Positions 12,166 through 25,386 of a stretch of 64,000 bases of DNA are shown here, in pieces. The stretch comes from Nematostella vectensis (Eukaryota; Cnidaria; Anthozoa; Actiniaria; Edwardsiidae). Each line of letters starts with the position of its first letter. The stretch's first letter is position 1. The notes beneath the pieces were generated by a model. The model made no database searches and was not told the DNA's origin. It saw only the letters and a list, made by a program, of their open reading frames with translations. The stretch is from NCBI RefSeq assembly GCF_932526225.1, contig NC_064042.1:7681540-7745539 (forward strand), read 5' to 3'. The position numbers were made by a program, and so were the translations under genes.

Positions 12166-15100
12166 CTAGTCGTGGCTGCAATCTTGATTTGTTCTGGCCG
12201 CGCGCGAGCTGTTAAAAAGAAGAGGTATTGAGAGAGGTATTGTCAAAACTAATTTCTCTAATACCTCTCCCCTCCCCAGCTCGCGCTAGCACACAGGCCA
12301 TGACAATATGAAACACAGGAAGATCTCTAAAATATAGACATTGTCATACCCTATTTTTCTCATTTTAGGAAAACGAAAACCTTTGACTGATTCGCACATT
12401 TTTTCCCGCGCTTCGTCATTCCTTAGTCTTTTCGCACCATTTAGTGCGCAGTACCATTTCTATCCATGACAAGGAGAAGTTACATGGTGTGCGCGGTGTT
12501 TTGAAGGTTGTAAATTTCTTGGGAGAAATCTAGACTATTATTGAGAGTGCATTGCAACATACAATTGGTCATTCTCTAATACCTAGCGTACTTGCTAGAA
12601 TAAGCGCTTCCCCCCAAATGCGCTTTTCTGGGAATGAACACCTCGCCTAAAAGAAAAATACAAATAAGTCCCTTCCAAGAATAAGCACCTCGAATAAGAA
12701 AAAAAAGGCGAATATAGTGCAACTATAGCTGATGGGGGGTGGGGGGGGGGGGGGTGGGGGTGGGGGTGTACGTTTGAAGAAGTAACGAAGACTGACAGTT
12801 CTTTCTGAAAATATTTTTTAGTAATTCGTGAGCGCGCGCGCCGTTTTTGATGCCGTTCGTGTTGACTTGCTTAAGCTCTCTAATAAGAGGCCTGCTACGC
12901 ACGGCTATGACATTACTTGTGCTACTAGATGGGCAGACCATATTGCCGTAGACCACACTGCCGTGGGCGCTTGGTCTGAATGGAAAGACCACACTGCCTT
13001 GCGCGCATGGTCTTGGTAGCCTGGTCTGGTCTGGATGGGAAGACCACACTGCCTTGCGCGAAGAGTCTGAGTGGGCGAACAATAATGCCTTAGTAGGCGC
13101 CTTGCCTAGACCTACTGGCCGTCACGTGTTTGTTTTCATTTTCACTGCCCTTTTCCTCCTTTTACGCAGTTTGAATGCGGCCTTTTGTCTTTCCTTTGGC
13201 CTGAAATATCGTCCTCGCAATTAGCACACGCACATGAACTACTGTCATAGTTTAGTAGAATAATTAAGACTTTCAAAAACTGTATATAGCTAACGCCAGT
13301 TAAAAGAGTAACATTTACACAGCAGAGACACAGCAGAAGATGATGTCATGTCAAGGGCCGTGCGCTCAGGGAGGCTGCGGGAGCACAGCCACGCCCCTAC
13401 TTGTCATTTTCTTATCATTAAAAAAAAAAGGGGGGGGGGAAGTGCCCCCAATGCGCCACTCCATGTTAATGTCCTGTCAAATTTTGAAAAAGCTCGCCTG
13501 GACACAAGCAAGTTCTGGTCAAAACGACATCAACTATAACAATACAATTTAATCTTTGCTCGCCGGTAGCTAGTCAAGGAGAGCAGATCATTATGTACAC
13601 TCAAAAATGAAAAAAAAGCTTTTTTTTTAAAAAAAAAACTAATTACTATAAGCCGCTAAATAAAACCCCGTGTGAGTTCATTTCGTCAAATATTATTTTT
13701 GTAATCGCGCTACATGTTAGTTACGAATGATATAGATGGAGATATGGAAATGAATGAAGCACGAAATAGTAATTTCTAGCAATTTTTCCCGTTAATTGCA
13801 TTATCCGTGTCAGCTATCTTAAAAGCACTTTTTTTTCTCTATAAATTGCTCTTTTACCCTACGCTCAGTGCGCGTGGCCTATAGAGACAAGTGTTTGTTT
13901 GGCAGAGAGCAGAGAATCAGTTTTATTGCTACCACCTTAGTATTTTTATTTTATTTGGACTTTTGGAGGTATTTTTGTGTTATCTTTTTTTGAGCGTGAC
14001 GCTTATACATTACGTGTTGCATCAATCAACGTCAAATGGCACATTCTTGGATTTTATACAATAATCGTATCTAATCTTTATCACTTTCGGAAATACCTTA
14101 GTTATTTAAAAAATCGGCAAAATTAGAATTGCAAGTATTTCACGCTATTTGCATATATTTCATATAGTCACTTCAAAGAACGCCGAAATCATGCTAATAA
14201 GGTCTGCAGTTAACGAAGTAATCTTGTTATAAAGAATAATAGCTATTTACTTTTCACTAAATCAGATATTTGTTTTAACACTTTTTAGTATAACAACGTG
14301 TACTTTAGATGTTTGTCGTCTAGGTACTTGTCTTCGCGCCCGAAGTTGCGCATTCGGAAAGGCGGGGTGGCATGGATTACACTCATCCACATTTGGGACG
14401 GAAATGAAATCCATTTAGGAATACTTAGAGAAAGCGGTGTCAAGCCGCCCTTTGTAGACAAAAGCCTTACATTTGTGCGCTTTGAATGACGCCTACTTCG
14501 TTTTGTCCACAACAGGAATGAGTCATAACCAACAAATAACAGAAGGTGTAGCGACAAAAGTAACACTGACTCACCTAATCGATATTTCCCCAGATCGGGC
14601 TTGCCCAAGCAACCAACAGCTTCCTTCTTTAAGGACGCAATTAAAATTAACGGGTTACCATTGTCAAATTTTATCGGCAGAGCTGTCGTAAAAGAGTCAA
14701 GCTCTTTTGTTGGATACAAGAGAGCGTAATGAAGGAACAGACAAATTCCTTTTGCGCAAATCACTTCAAGCAAGTTTTAGCAGATTGATACTTATAGACA
14801 TTGCAAACATCCACCCTTTGCAGCTCTTGTTGGTTTCTTCTCGTTCAAATTTTCGCAGCTTTTTGAAAATTTCATCTTGAGGAAGTGTGAAAATACTTTG
14901 ACACCTCTAGGAAAACAATTGTTGTATACTAGCCGGTCCTAATCCTAATTGAGAGTACATCGCTCTGATTGGTCAAGAGCTAAAGTCTTTGACTGGTATA
15001 TTGTGCATCTAGTATGGAACGATGAAAACAGCGATTATCAGAAAAATTCCATCGTGTATGCCAGACATCATTGAAGATTTGAATAATTTTCTTCTAAGTC

Positions 15101-15640
15101 CTGGCTGAGAAAGCATTATTGACGCCGCGGGCCAGGGGTCATACTTAACAGGCGATGCGCCGCATTCTAGGCTAAACTTACATTGTTATTCTAGTAAACA
15201 GGCTCGTTTTGCAGTTGTGACCCCATCTAAAGGGCCCTGTGGATTTATGCGAAAATACACACTAGGTGATTAATAGATTCCTAACGCTTCACTGTCATTG
15301 GCTTACAGCTCAATGCAACATCCGCCCCATGGCTACGCAATGCAGATGGCTATTGTATGAAGCTGTCACAAGAAACAAGCGAAATAATTAGCTGAGATAC
15401 GTATAGCATTCCACAGCGGGTGAACGTTGTCTTTCGCCTCCCCACTGTTAAAAATTGCTCAAACATTATTTTGCTATCGGAGTGTGCAGTGACCGGCAGC
15501 GATATATCAGCGCTCGGTCAACTAGATTTTTTACCTCGACGTTTTTTTTTTTGGCGCGCGTCCGTGCTTCTTTCCCCTCGTGATTGACAAAAGGCTTTGT
15601 GTTAAACTCCAAGCTTCGAAAGCGAGGAAAGTTGGCGAAA
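12166..15640. other. Intergenic DNA between the two glypican genes
   Basis: No gene is supported. It contains a G-rich run (12734-12768), a short imperfect repeat around AGACCACACTGCC (12945-13060), a fragment of the dispersed CACGCCCCTACTTGTCATTT repeat family (about 13355-13470), poly-A/T runs, and from about 15480 the presumed promoter and 5' UTR of glypican 2. A 162-codon minus-strand ORF at 14285-14773 has no recognisable family features. Confidence 0.55.
13355..13470. repeat. Fragment of a dispersed G/C-flanked repeat (family R)
   Basis: It contains CAGCCACGCCCCTACTTGTC, then ATTTTCTTAT, an A/G run, and GTGCCCCCAATGCGCCAC. The same core recurs at 51835-51966, about 55570-55742, 58599-58745 and 62003-62163, usually between GCCGTAGCAGGCC and CCTGCTACGGCC-like ends. 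Confidence 0.6.
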
Positions 15641-18600
15641 ATGGCGAACAGAATAGCTTGGATTTGTTGTTTAGCGTTATTTCTTGGTCTTGTCAGTAGA
15701 GTAACATCGAACTGTGCTTCTGTAAAGACAGAGTACGCTCGAAAGGGTCTTGCAGAGATCGACGTTCCCGCTACACCAGTCTCGGGTAAGTTGATCTAAA
15801 TTTCACGCTGGGGCTTGTTTTGTGTGGATTTGCGGGACTTTTTGCTTACATAGTTGTTTTAATATCTAACTAATGCGATATCTCGGCGGTCTATGGTTAT
15901 TGATGCTGTTTTTGTGTCGGCACAATGCTAACAAATTTTTCATTTTTCCAGGGTCCGCTTTGAATGTGTGCCCGAAAGTTGACGGCTGCTGCAGTCAAAA
16001 GATGGAAGGCAGTTTCGTCAGTCTTTCCAGAACACAGTTTGAAACTGCTCTCAGAGCGGCAACGAGCGACTTAAAGTCTACGTTCGCTAATAACGCAAGA
16101 ACTTTTGACGGTAAGACTTAGTTGTTGGTTTAAGCATGTAGGTTTAGCTTTATTGGAGGGATTTGCCCGACTGAATTATTAGCTAAAGCGCGCTTGTTTC
16201 TGTGGTTCTTGTTGATTTCACTTCTGTGTAGGCAATGGAATATACATCGCACGTGCGGTAATACACAGGTTCCTGATTCCATGTTCTATTTATTATCGTT
16301 TCGAAAACATGGTCGCAGTACACAGCTCAAGAGTTTTTAAATCTTGCCTGTTGAATTGAGATATTTTGCGGATCGCAGCGTTCCAGCGTTGAGGAAATTA
16401 AGGCAAACGCAAAAGTAAACAGACTGTACATTATTCGGCACGCACAAAGCATTGGGCTACTATACACTTTTATCGAATGAATGCCCGTTAGTTTGGATTA
16501 ATAACGCAAGTATTTAGACTCCACAAGCGAAAGGAACCCTTGTTTAGCTTATTATGCTATTAAAATGTTCTCCGATGTAAATTTTGCGCGTGCAGTCGTG
16601 TGAAAAGGCCGATCGTACGAAATTCGATACGGCTCGGACGCCATCGAACCGTCGCTATAAAGTGCAGACTTCTGTCGTTAGGGAAAGGGACCCGTCGAAT
16701 ATGCTATAAGAAAAACATACCAGGTCGTTTTTTTTTTCTAAGCGTGGGCTGGGAATTCTAGGAAGTAATGGTATTTTTTGGCAATGAGGTCCAGATCGAG
16801 GGAAGTGGCGAAATTCGTGTTTTTAGCAAGCATACATCTTTCATGACGATGTTCGAAGGTTGCCTTTCGAACGAGAAACTGCCACAAAAGTAGTCTCCGA
16901 TTACTCCGATTTTTCCTGCATCAAAAGCATGCGACTGATGTATGTGTAACTCGACGAAAGATGGCTGGAAACTTGTCACTTAACACAGGATTTTGTGTCA
17001 ACCCACCACGAAAATAATCAACAACAGAATTGAAAATGAAATCTTGAGAAACAACCATTTTACTTTAGTCTCAGTGCACTGTGGTCGCCATTAGAATAGA
17101 TATCTATACTTTCCTACCACCAAATTGGTTGACCATAATGTTTAGTTTAATGGTTATCGTTCTGAGGTGAATGCGTGATAGCGGGGGGTACATATAAACC
17201 GTTCAATTTTTTTTAAGTGAAATTCAAAGTGAAATATGCTCAAGTACATTACATTTAGGCTATGTTAATTTCAATATGAACTCTCTAGTTTTTTTTGTTG
17301 CCGTAACATTTGATCGTAGCACAGCATTGGGTTGTTCTATGCAAAAATTAAAACCAAAGTTAATGTCGTTGAATTTTTTCACAGTTACTAAAATGGTGAA
17401 AATAAGTTGTCCTTCTATTGAAGTAATCTCTGCCTCAACAATCAAATCGTTAAATATTTCAGCAGCGTAACATAAATGTTTTACAGTCTCTAACAAGATG
17501 GGCCGTTTTTGATTGAATGCTGTAGAGATGGTGTGGTGAAAAAGTGATCAATTTTCGCATAAGTTTTGCCTCAATACATACGTTTCAGGTGTTGGTGAAA
17601 AAGTGAAATTATGGTGTTTGTTATTTGTATATTTGAGTTCTTGTTTAGAATCAGATTATTGATTATAACCCAGACTGCCATAGTAATAGAAAATGTAAAT
17701 AAATAGGTTAAATGTCTTTATTCTAAAGTCCAGGCCAAACACTTTGAGAATTCACCCTAATTGAATCTCATTTTTTATGCTTGTTGACTTTTTGGATAAC
17801 TTCTGTAGTTGGCAGACTGAGACCACCTTGAAAATCATTCTAGCTTTATTGGTGCATAAAATATAACATGTTAGGTATTAATTGTCAGCTACTTCAAAAT
17901 CCTGTAGTCTTTATTTACTTTCTATTTTAGGTCACATATACACACAGTATTTGTAAGTTTATTCTCATTTATAACTCATATTTTCTCTTTTTTTTGTATG
18001 TTATAGTTGTTTCCAAAATAGAAATATTAATTGAAATGTGTTGACTAGGTTATTGTTTGTATTTCAAAATCTTATAATATATAAATACAAGATAATCATT
18101 GATATTATCTGACTATCTTCTTTTAAATGAATGGAAATTGTTGTTTTCATTATTAGTTCAGAAGCAACTTGCAACAGATAACCCAGAAGCACTTTTGGCT
18201 TTATAAATAAATAAGTATTGAAAACTCACTTTCACCCTTGGTTTTCACTCTAGATTACTCTTTACATTTTTTATTTTTCCTTTGCTCTTAAGACCTTCTT
18301 GAAGTCTTTGTCTCCTGTTGGTCAGACTGTCTGCAAATTTAGCTCCCTGCTGTCAAGATTTAAAAACATTCTCTTATTGTCAAATCCAGCTGTTTTGTGA
18401 GTTATTATCAGTTATGATCATTAATATCATCCATTTTTGCTATTTTTTTAACCAGACTGGAAAGGGCAACTATATTATCTTCCCTTAACTGCATTTGTTT
18501 TAGATGTTAGCATAACAGCATACACTAAATAACACTTTGATATAATAAGCACTTTTCAGAATCCAAATTTTACATTTGTTAGTCAAATGCAATAGTTAAA

Positions 18601-21600
18601 AATTCAACGAGTGCAATTTGGGTGAACTGCTGAGCATATCCACAAGTTTTAATTTTTGAGTGGTGCATATGTTTGTGCATGTGTAGATTCACCTCATACC
18701 TTTTAGAATAAAAGATGGCTTGACATTAATCCTTTGGATCAGCTAATTATTTTTACATTAAAGGGATTAGGACTGTTTGAAAACATCATCATTTATCAAA
18801 GTTCTTTCACTAGAGATCTGTAGATTTTAAGATGGGTTGCACAATTGTTGGCCTACTATAGCAAATGCTTAGCCTAAACAATTGTATAAAGTAGCTTTGA
18901 AGGTTGATAATCAACTCCTCCCATGATGCAAATTTAAATAGTTCAGTTGCAGCAGTTTTGTGTATAAAAAGTCTTGCTTTAGCTTGATTAATAGAACATA
19001 ATACTCTCCTAAGAGAATTCTATGTTCACAATTTTTGTAGAATCAGACGTTTTGGTAGACCACTTTTGCGGTAAAGCTGAAACCAGCTGCGAGGTTCGAA
19101 GCTTTTTTTTATCAAGTATCATTTTACCTACAGCAAAGTTTATCTTCCACTCTTCTATGCAAACTGAATAAACAACAAGCTAAGAGGAAGGTATGTGGTG
19201 TTGTATTAAAGATAATCACATCCTTTTCATTTCTCAAATTCTTCAGCATCTTCCCCTTTATAAGCTAAAACACTTAAAGGTTTCTTGTTTAATTGCCGCA
19301 TAACAAAACCGTAACTTAAAGCGTATCAGGAAATATGTCGAAGACTTGTCCAACCTTCAGCAAATGAATTTCAATATCTCGATTTGGTGGTTGGTCAGAT
19401 CATCTAATCGCCGTGTAATTCTCTTGATAACGAGAAGACACTAGATTGTATTATAGTTATTCGGTAATGGCGGTTTGCAAGGATCGCTCTAGTTTGTTTA
19501 TTTATTTAATTTTAATCTCAATGTTACACTATCGCCCAGGCTTTTCAGCGCGCTTTGTCCTGTGTGATACATCTGGCCCTGTCGCAGCTCAAGCCCTCAA
19601 TAAGATTATTATTTCAGCATACCAATAGAGTTAGCGTCTTTCAGTCCCCATTCAAGTGGTATTTGTGTCTCTGATGTAAAACCGCGCTCGATGGGAGTCG
19701 TGAACTTTGGTTGATAAGGATTGTTTTAAGATGGCTTTTATTTTATGTTCATAAAAAAAAACACCTATTCCAGGCGCACACACTTTCGCGGGCCAAAAAT
19801 TGGTTCATTCCTTATGAAAGTATCGTCAAATGGGCAAATCATTGTTATGTGTCTGTATAAAGCACTCTTTTTCTGTATTTTATAAATAAAATGTTTGTTA
19901 ATCGATGCTGCATCTGGAACTTGTCCATGTAAGTTTTTTTTTGCTTTATTCAAATTAACAAATTTTCCAAAGTTTATTCGGATATTCGTCACCTCATGTT
20001 CAAAATGTTGTGGAGTCACGTGGCGCGTTAAATTTTGATCATGAGGTGACTAATATCGTGGTGTATAAAAGTACATACCATGGAAAACTTTGGGAAATTT
20101 GTTTTCTACAACACAAAACAACGAAAACAGTATTTTACAAAATCAAAACAGCCCGCGCCCGTTTGAAATGGCGTTTGTAGCGCGCACAGATAAACGAAAA
20201 TTGAAAACTTTAGCTTCAAAACCCTGCAGTCTTTGTTACTTTTACTGTCCTTTTGTAAGGATGGTAAATGCATTTACTAGAAAAGGTTAAGAACCGAATT
20301 TCTTGAATTTGAATCAAGGTTTTTCGTCTCTTTCGCTTCAAGTGAACCTGCAAGGATTGTGAATGACGAATCCCGTGGTATGTCCTGATTTACCATAGCT
20401 CACACCGATCAGAAAGCGGGATTACCCGCAAGTGTTGGAGAACATTACATTATCATTTACATGTTCATTTGAAAACCAGCCTCTATAAATACTTGCTAAT
20501 TTGATATAGATCTGTTTTTTTTAAAATAAATATCATGCGTTATCCTTAACTTAATGCACCAAACTGATCTCAAAATTTTATCCTTTAGGTTTCTTTAGAG
20601 AGCTTATAAAGAACTCTGAAATTGAGCTGAACAAGCTGTACATAAAAACATACGGTGTATTCTACCAGAAGAACGCTCAAGTATTCGTTGACCTATTCCA
20701 AGAACTCAACAAGTACTATGACGGGAAAAACATGGACCTCTCACAAGTCATGAATAACTTCTTTGCCAATCTGATGAAACAGATGTTCCAGCTCATGAAC
20801 ACTAAATACACCTTTTCGAAACCTTTCCTTGATTGTGTGACCGAGTACATGGACGATCTTCAGCCGTTTGGGGAACAGAAAAACACACTATCCGTGCAAC
20901 TGAAAAGATCATTTGTCACAGCGCGCACGTTCGCACAGGCTCTAAGCGTTGGTCACAGCGTGATTAAACAACTTCAGACCCTTTCAGCTTCCAAAGACTG
21001 CCAAGTTGAACTTGCAAAAATGACCTATTGCTCATGGTGCAAAGGAAAAACGGACATGAAACCGTGCAATGCGTTGTGTACCGATGTTTACAAGAGCTGT
21101 TTGTCCGATATGAGAGACCTTGCCATCCCTTGGGATAACTTCGTTTCCACTCTACTAGAAGCCACCATACAACTTGAGGGACCTTTTAGCATCGAGAACG
21201 TCATTGTTCCCATTGGAGTTAAGATCTCATTTGCTATTATGAACTACCAAGAGAAGAATACAGTCGTTTCCCAAAAGGTGAGAAATAATGCTTGTTTCGC
21301 AACTCAGATGATCTAGTATGACTGGCAGTTTTCCATCCGCATAAAAGCAAAAATAGTCATATGAAAAAGCCTCGTCGTATCCCACACAGGAATAAAAAAC
21401 ACTAAATCCTAAGGGCGAACCAAGTCCCACAACTAAACCGATTTCAATTTAAAAATCCTGTTTTGGAGGTTGTCTGCATTTTTACTTTAATTCAATTTCC
21501 ATTTTATGTACGTGTTAACAGCCTTGATAGCGCTCTGTTTGGCTGTATCAACTCTCGCTCGATAGGTCGCCTTATCACGTGATTGAACAGCGTGTACGAT

Positions 21601-23467
21601 ACAACCAGTGGAAAATAATTTATCAAAAAGTATTGAACCTAAGTGTTCTGTCAGTGGCCGCTTGGCGTATGATTTATTAGCCTTTTAGCGGGTGTGTAGT
21701 GCATGTTTGATTATGTTACACACCTAATACACTCCTAACGCTTCATTGATTGGCTTAATAAAAACAGTTATTATCCTTTAAGCGTAACAGTTTTGCTTAT
21801 GTTAGGTAGCTCAGTCCAAAATTGGATTTGTGGTTTGAGTTGTTTCTTTCAATTAGGGTGCCCTTATGTCTGAAAGTATGAGTTCTTGATTTTCCCCTCC
21901 GGGTCGTACAACTCTAGATGGGCTATGCCCGATCAAAGGAGCCGCTTAATTAAACATAGTGTACGCGTGCTTGCCTCACGGAACACTTTTTCAAAATTAG
22001 AAAATATATAGTTACATGCCGTTTGACTTTGAGCAGCTCCGTAAAAAAATTTGCATAAGGTTTAAGGAAGTTTCGGAGATCCAATTTATTTGGTAATCAA
22101 TGTTGATGGCCGTAATAGCGTTTGGAAAGGCGGCAATATTCACTTATGTAGAAGCCCTACTAAAAGTCGGTATCTTTTCAAGTCATAGCGGCGAATGGCA
22201 AACTGTGAATATTATTTTGTCTAGAGACTTCAGTGCGTCGAGACGTACAATGCTTGCAACACGATACTGTTACTAACTCAACTTATTTTCAAAAATCGGA
22301 AACCCGACAAGAAAGATGGTTAGAAAATCATTCAAGTTGCTAAGGTTGATTACATCTAGAGTTCTAAGGACCATATAACCGGATGTTTTCACTGGACGGT
22401 ACTCTGCTTTAAGAGCTACCAGTATTAGCTATTACTTCGCTTATGTCTCGCTACTCTTTTTTAGATCTTCAGTGGTTGTGGAACCCCGACTCTAAGCAAA
22501 TCCAAACGATCAACGGACGGCGACTTTTTCCTAGAAGGTTCCGAGAGAAACAAGCGATCCCCTAATGCCAGGAAAACCAACGACTTCCCTCGGGACAGCC
22601 CGGACCTTGCGCCCACCACGGCCTCTGGGACAAGCCTAGGAAGGTAATAGAACAAAAAATACTAAAAAAAAATTATAGTGCTCGAGGTAGGCTCGATTAC
22701 CAGTCGTTGTGGTGATCCTATAGAAACGATTCTGATTTTTGTTTTGTTGCTTTCTTTTGTAGACTAACAGCAGCATTCAAGAGGCAAGCACTTGCCAGCA
22801 AAGGTTTCTGGGGGAAACTACCAACCGCTGCTTGCAGTGGCTCCGATATTTCGACTGATCCAATTAAATGCTGGAATGGAACGGACTTCGGAAGGTAGGA
22901 CGCGTATTTTTAGGCTTACCTTTTTAGGCTTACCTTTTTAGGCTTACCTTTTTAGGCTTACCTTTTTAGGCTTACCTTTTTAGGCTTACCTTTTTAGGCT
23001 TACCTTTTTAGGCTTACCTTTTTAGGCTTACCTTTTTAGGCTTACCTTTTTCCTGTTTCCATTCTAGATACACTAGTCCTCCTGGTGTGAACAACAACGT
23101 GGACGCGATCACGCCATCTAGTACGATCGTCCAACAGCAGATTATAATCCTTAAGACCATGACACAGCGCCTCAAGGCCGCTCTGGAAGGCGAGGAAATC
23201 CTCGAGGGCAATGGTGGCAGCGGCAGTGGTAGCGGTAGCGGCAGCGGAGACAACAGCGGTAACGAAATCGACGAGGGCACCACCCTAAGGCCTACAACTA
23301 ACCCCAATACCATCGACGAGGAAAATAACATGTTGGGCGGCGGGAAGGGACAGGGCGGGAACACGCTCGGCAAGAGAGAAAGCGGAAACAGTGCGTCAAG
23401 ACCGTCGCCAGCCGGCGCCGTTTTATTAGCTGTCATTCTCTGCTTCGTTGTCAACATCCGGTGGTAG
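15641..23467 (+). CDS. Glypican gene 2, complete; GPI-anchored heparan sulfate proteoglycan core
   Basis: Six exons join in frame: 15641-15785, 15952-16110, 20589-21277, 22465-22643, 22763-22894 and 23068-23467, giving 567 aa. The ATG at 15641 sits in a good context (GCGAAAATGG) and starts a signal peptide with hydrophobic core around residues 4-22. Exon 2 carries the N-terminal cysteines (VCPKVDGCC). Exon 3 holds the helical core with the PFGE element and the TYCSWCKG / CNALC cysteine motifs. A furin-type site RNKR lies at residues 359-362, as in glypicans that are cleaved into two disulfide-linked chains. CWNGT near residue 430 precedes the stalk. Five consecutive Ser-Gly pairs at residues 486-495, followed by acidic residues, are the likely heparan sulfate attachment region. 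The last 25 residues (PAGAVLLAVILCFVV) form a GPI signal. The length matches the family (about 550-580 aa). It is a tandem paralogue of gene 1 but strongly diverged. Confidence 0.94.
16111..20588. other. Long intron 2 of glypican 2
   Basis: 4.5 kb, very AT-rich and without exon signal. Around 19960-20110 an imperfect hairpin (AAATTTTCCAAAGTTTATTC against GGAAAACTTTGGGAAATTTG, with a CACCTCATG / CATGAGGTG inner match) suggests an old foldback element. Confidence 0.6.
22908..23052. repeat. 14-bp array resembling splice acceptors
   Basis: About ten copies of AGGCTTACCTTTTT in the 173-bp last intron of glypican 2, ending about 15 bp before the real acceptor TTCCATTCTAG at 23067. Every unit gives a pyrimidine tract followed by TAGG. 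Confidence 0.95.
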
Positions 23468-23496
23468 AGAACCCGGATCGCCTCGCTTTGAATATC

Positions 23497-23591
23497 TGAC
23501 GTCAGATCCTGGCGTATGACATCACATACTCACGCTTCGTGTGTCGTTTTGGGTCGTGACGTCACTGAAAGGTCGGCGCAACATGACGTCA
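23497..23591. promoter_or_regulatory. Cluster of three CRE palindromes (TGACGTCA)
   Basis: Perfect TGACGTCA octamers lie at 23497-23504, 23557-23564 and 23584-23591, with near matches TGACATCA and TGACGTGA nearby. This octamer binds CREB/ATF bZIP factors. The cluster falls in the 3' UTR of glypican 2, before the poly(A) signal, so it may be an enhancer or chance enrichment. Confidence 0.5.
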
Positions 23592-23738
23592 TTTCGTCTT
23601 GACGCCACTTCATGACGTGACGAGCTTGTTACGTAACCTCATGAATTCCCTACGCACGACGAACAGATGAAGGTATACGCAGCATTTGTAAATATAATAC
23701 TTTGTGGAAATGGACATTTTTTGCCATCAGAAAAACTA

Positions 23739-23744
23739 AATAAA
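23739..23744 (+). terminator. Poly(A) signal of glypican 2
   Basis: AATAAA 272 bp after the stop; it implies a 3' UTR of about 290 nt. Confidence 0.6.
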
Positions 23745-24597
23745 TTAGGATTAAGCTTCCGTCTTTACATACAAATAGCCTTTACTGGTCTCACTTTTGT
23801 CTCGTGACTACATAGTTGTAAAGACCTGAACTAGGGTAAGATTATTTTCACGACGGCCTCGCAAATACTTGTGTGTACAGACTTTCCTTATTTACAACAT
23901 AAACCCATTTTTATTGTTATTTTGGATATATATTTTTTATTGGAACTTATCTTTAGTATTTTAGGGGTTGGAAGAGAACTCTGTACAAGTATGCGAGGGG
24001 ATTTCTTAGCATGCGGAAAAGCGCGCGAAACCGCTGAACAATACGCGCGCACGATAATAGGGGAATTTCCAAAGGAACCAAATGCTATTGAGCAACAAAC
24101 AGCGCCAAATTATTTTTTGAAAAGCATCTGAATATAATACAAAATACCAGGGAATATATGCCCTTGTATTTAGAACGTTTTTAATCTGTTACCATAAAGT
24201 CATTTGTTTGTAAAGTCGCCAGCATGGATGGCTTGTGTTAATAGGTTTTAAAAGTTTGATCATTTTATATGGAGTTTATTCGGAGATGGTTACGATCCCA
24301 CAGGGCTTCACGACAATAAACGCGTAATCCATGCGCTCATAGGTAACTGGAATGTAATATATTAATATTAAACGAAATTAAGTTATACTTGTCACCTTGT
24401 TGTTTTGGGAGTCTTTGTTAGATGAGTGTTCCAGGTGTTTCGTAGAGCCTTATTAGCTCACGTTGTTATTAGCTCTACTGATAATAAAAATGAATGAGCT
24501 ATGGTTAATAATAAGGAAGAATGGCGTCTGAGGCCAAAGACAAATATTCTTGGTGAGAGAAGACGCTGTTCTGTTTTCGCGGGGTGGAGGGTGGGTG

Positions 24598-25085
24598 CGA
24601 CGACTTGATGAACACCAACCAAACGCTTAGAGGTTGAGTTAAAGAGTGAATACTCTAATGATTCGAATAAGCGCCGCCTCCTCGACCTTGAACTCCTCGA
24701 CGACTTGATGAACACCAACCAAACGCTTAGAGGTTGAGTTAAAGAGTGAATACTCTAATGATTCGAATAAGCGCCGCCTCTTCGACGACTTGATGAACAC
24801 CAACCAAACGCTTAGAGGTTGAGTTAAAGAGTGAATACTCTAATGATTCGAATAAGCACCGCCTCCTCGACCTTGAACTCCTCGACGATTTGATGAACAC
24901 CAACCAAACGCTTAGAGGTTGAGTTAAAGAGTGAATACTCGAATGATTCGAATAAGCGCCCCCTCCTCGACCTTGAACTCCTCGACGACTTGATGAACAC
25001 CAACCAAACGCTTAGAGGTTGAGCTAAAGGGTGAATACTCGAATGATTCGAATAAGCGCCGCCTCCTCGACCTTGAACTTTGGAA
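24598..25085. repeat. 100-bp satellite, five copies
   Basis: CGACTTGATGAACACCAACC starts at 24601, 24701, 24786, 24886 (one variant base) and 24986. The period is 100 bp except for one 85-bp unit that has lost CTCGACCTTGAACTC. ORFs on either strand here are artefacts. Confidence 0.95.
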
Positions 25086-25386
25086 TAAGCGCCCCCCCTC
25101 CCCTATCAACAAAAGCACCATTTAAATGGTGTGTAAATTTTTATTTTATTAAGATCACATCGACACGCTCGAATTACAACGGTGCATATTTCTTTCATTC
25201 CTATTTACTGTCGTTTCATTTTACCGCAAATAAAATTCTGATCTCGAGCTTTTTTCCTCATCACAATATCTTTTATTAGATCCCGTTTATGTGCCTATTT
25301 TGTGGCATTGCTGGTATGAGACCAAGGTTAACGCTTCTGTTATTCGGCTACGCAGAACTTTTAGGATAGTGAGCTTGATTATTTAA

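Noticed and set aside
14285..14773. 162-codon minus-strand ORF
   Set aside because: No motif, no splice-linked neighbours and no family resemblance; the length is possible by chance in non-coding DNA. A translated search would be needed to rescue it.
23014..23457. 147-codon minus-strand ORF
   Set aside because: Antisense shadow of glypican 2 exon 6; its Pro/Leu/Ser repeats mirror the Ser-Gly codons.
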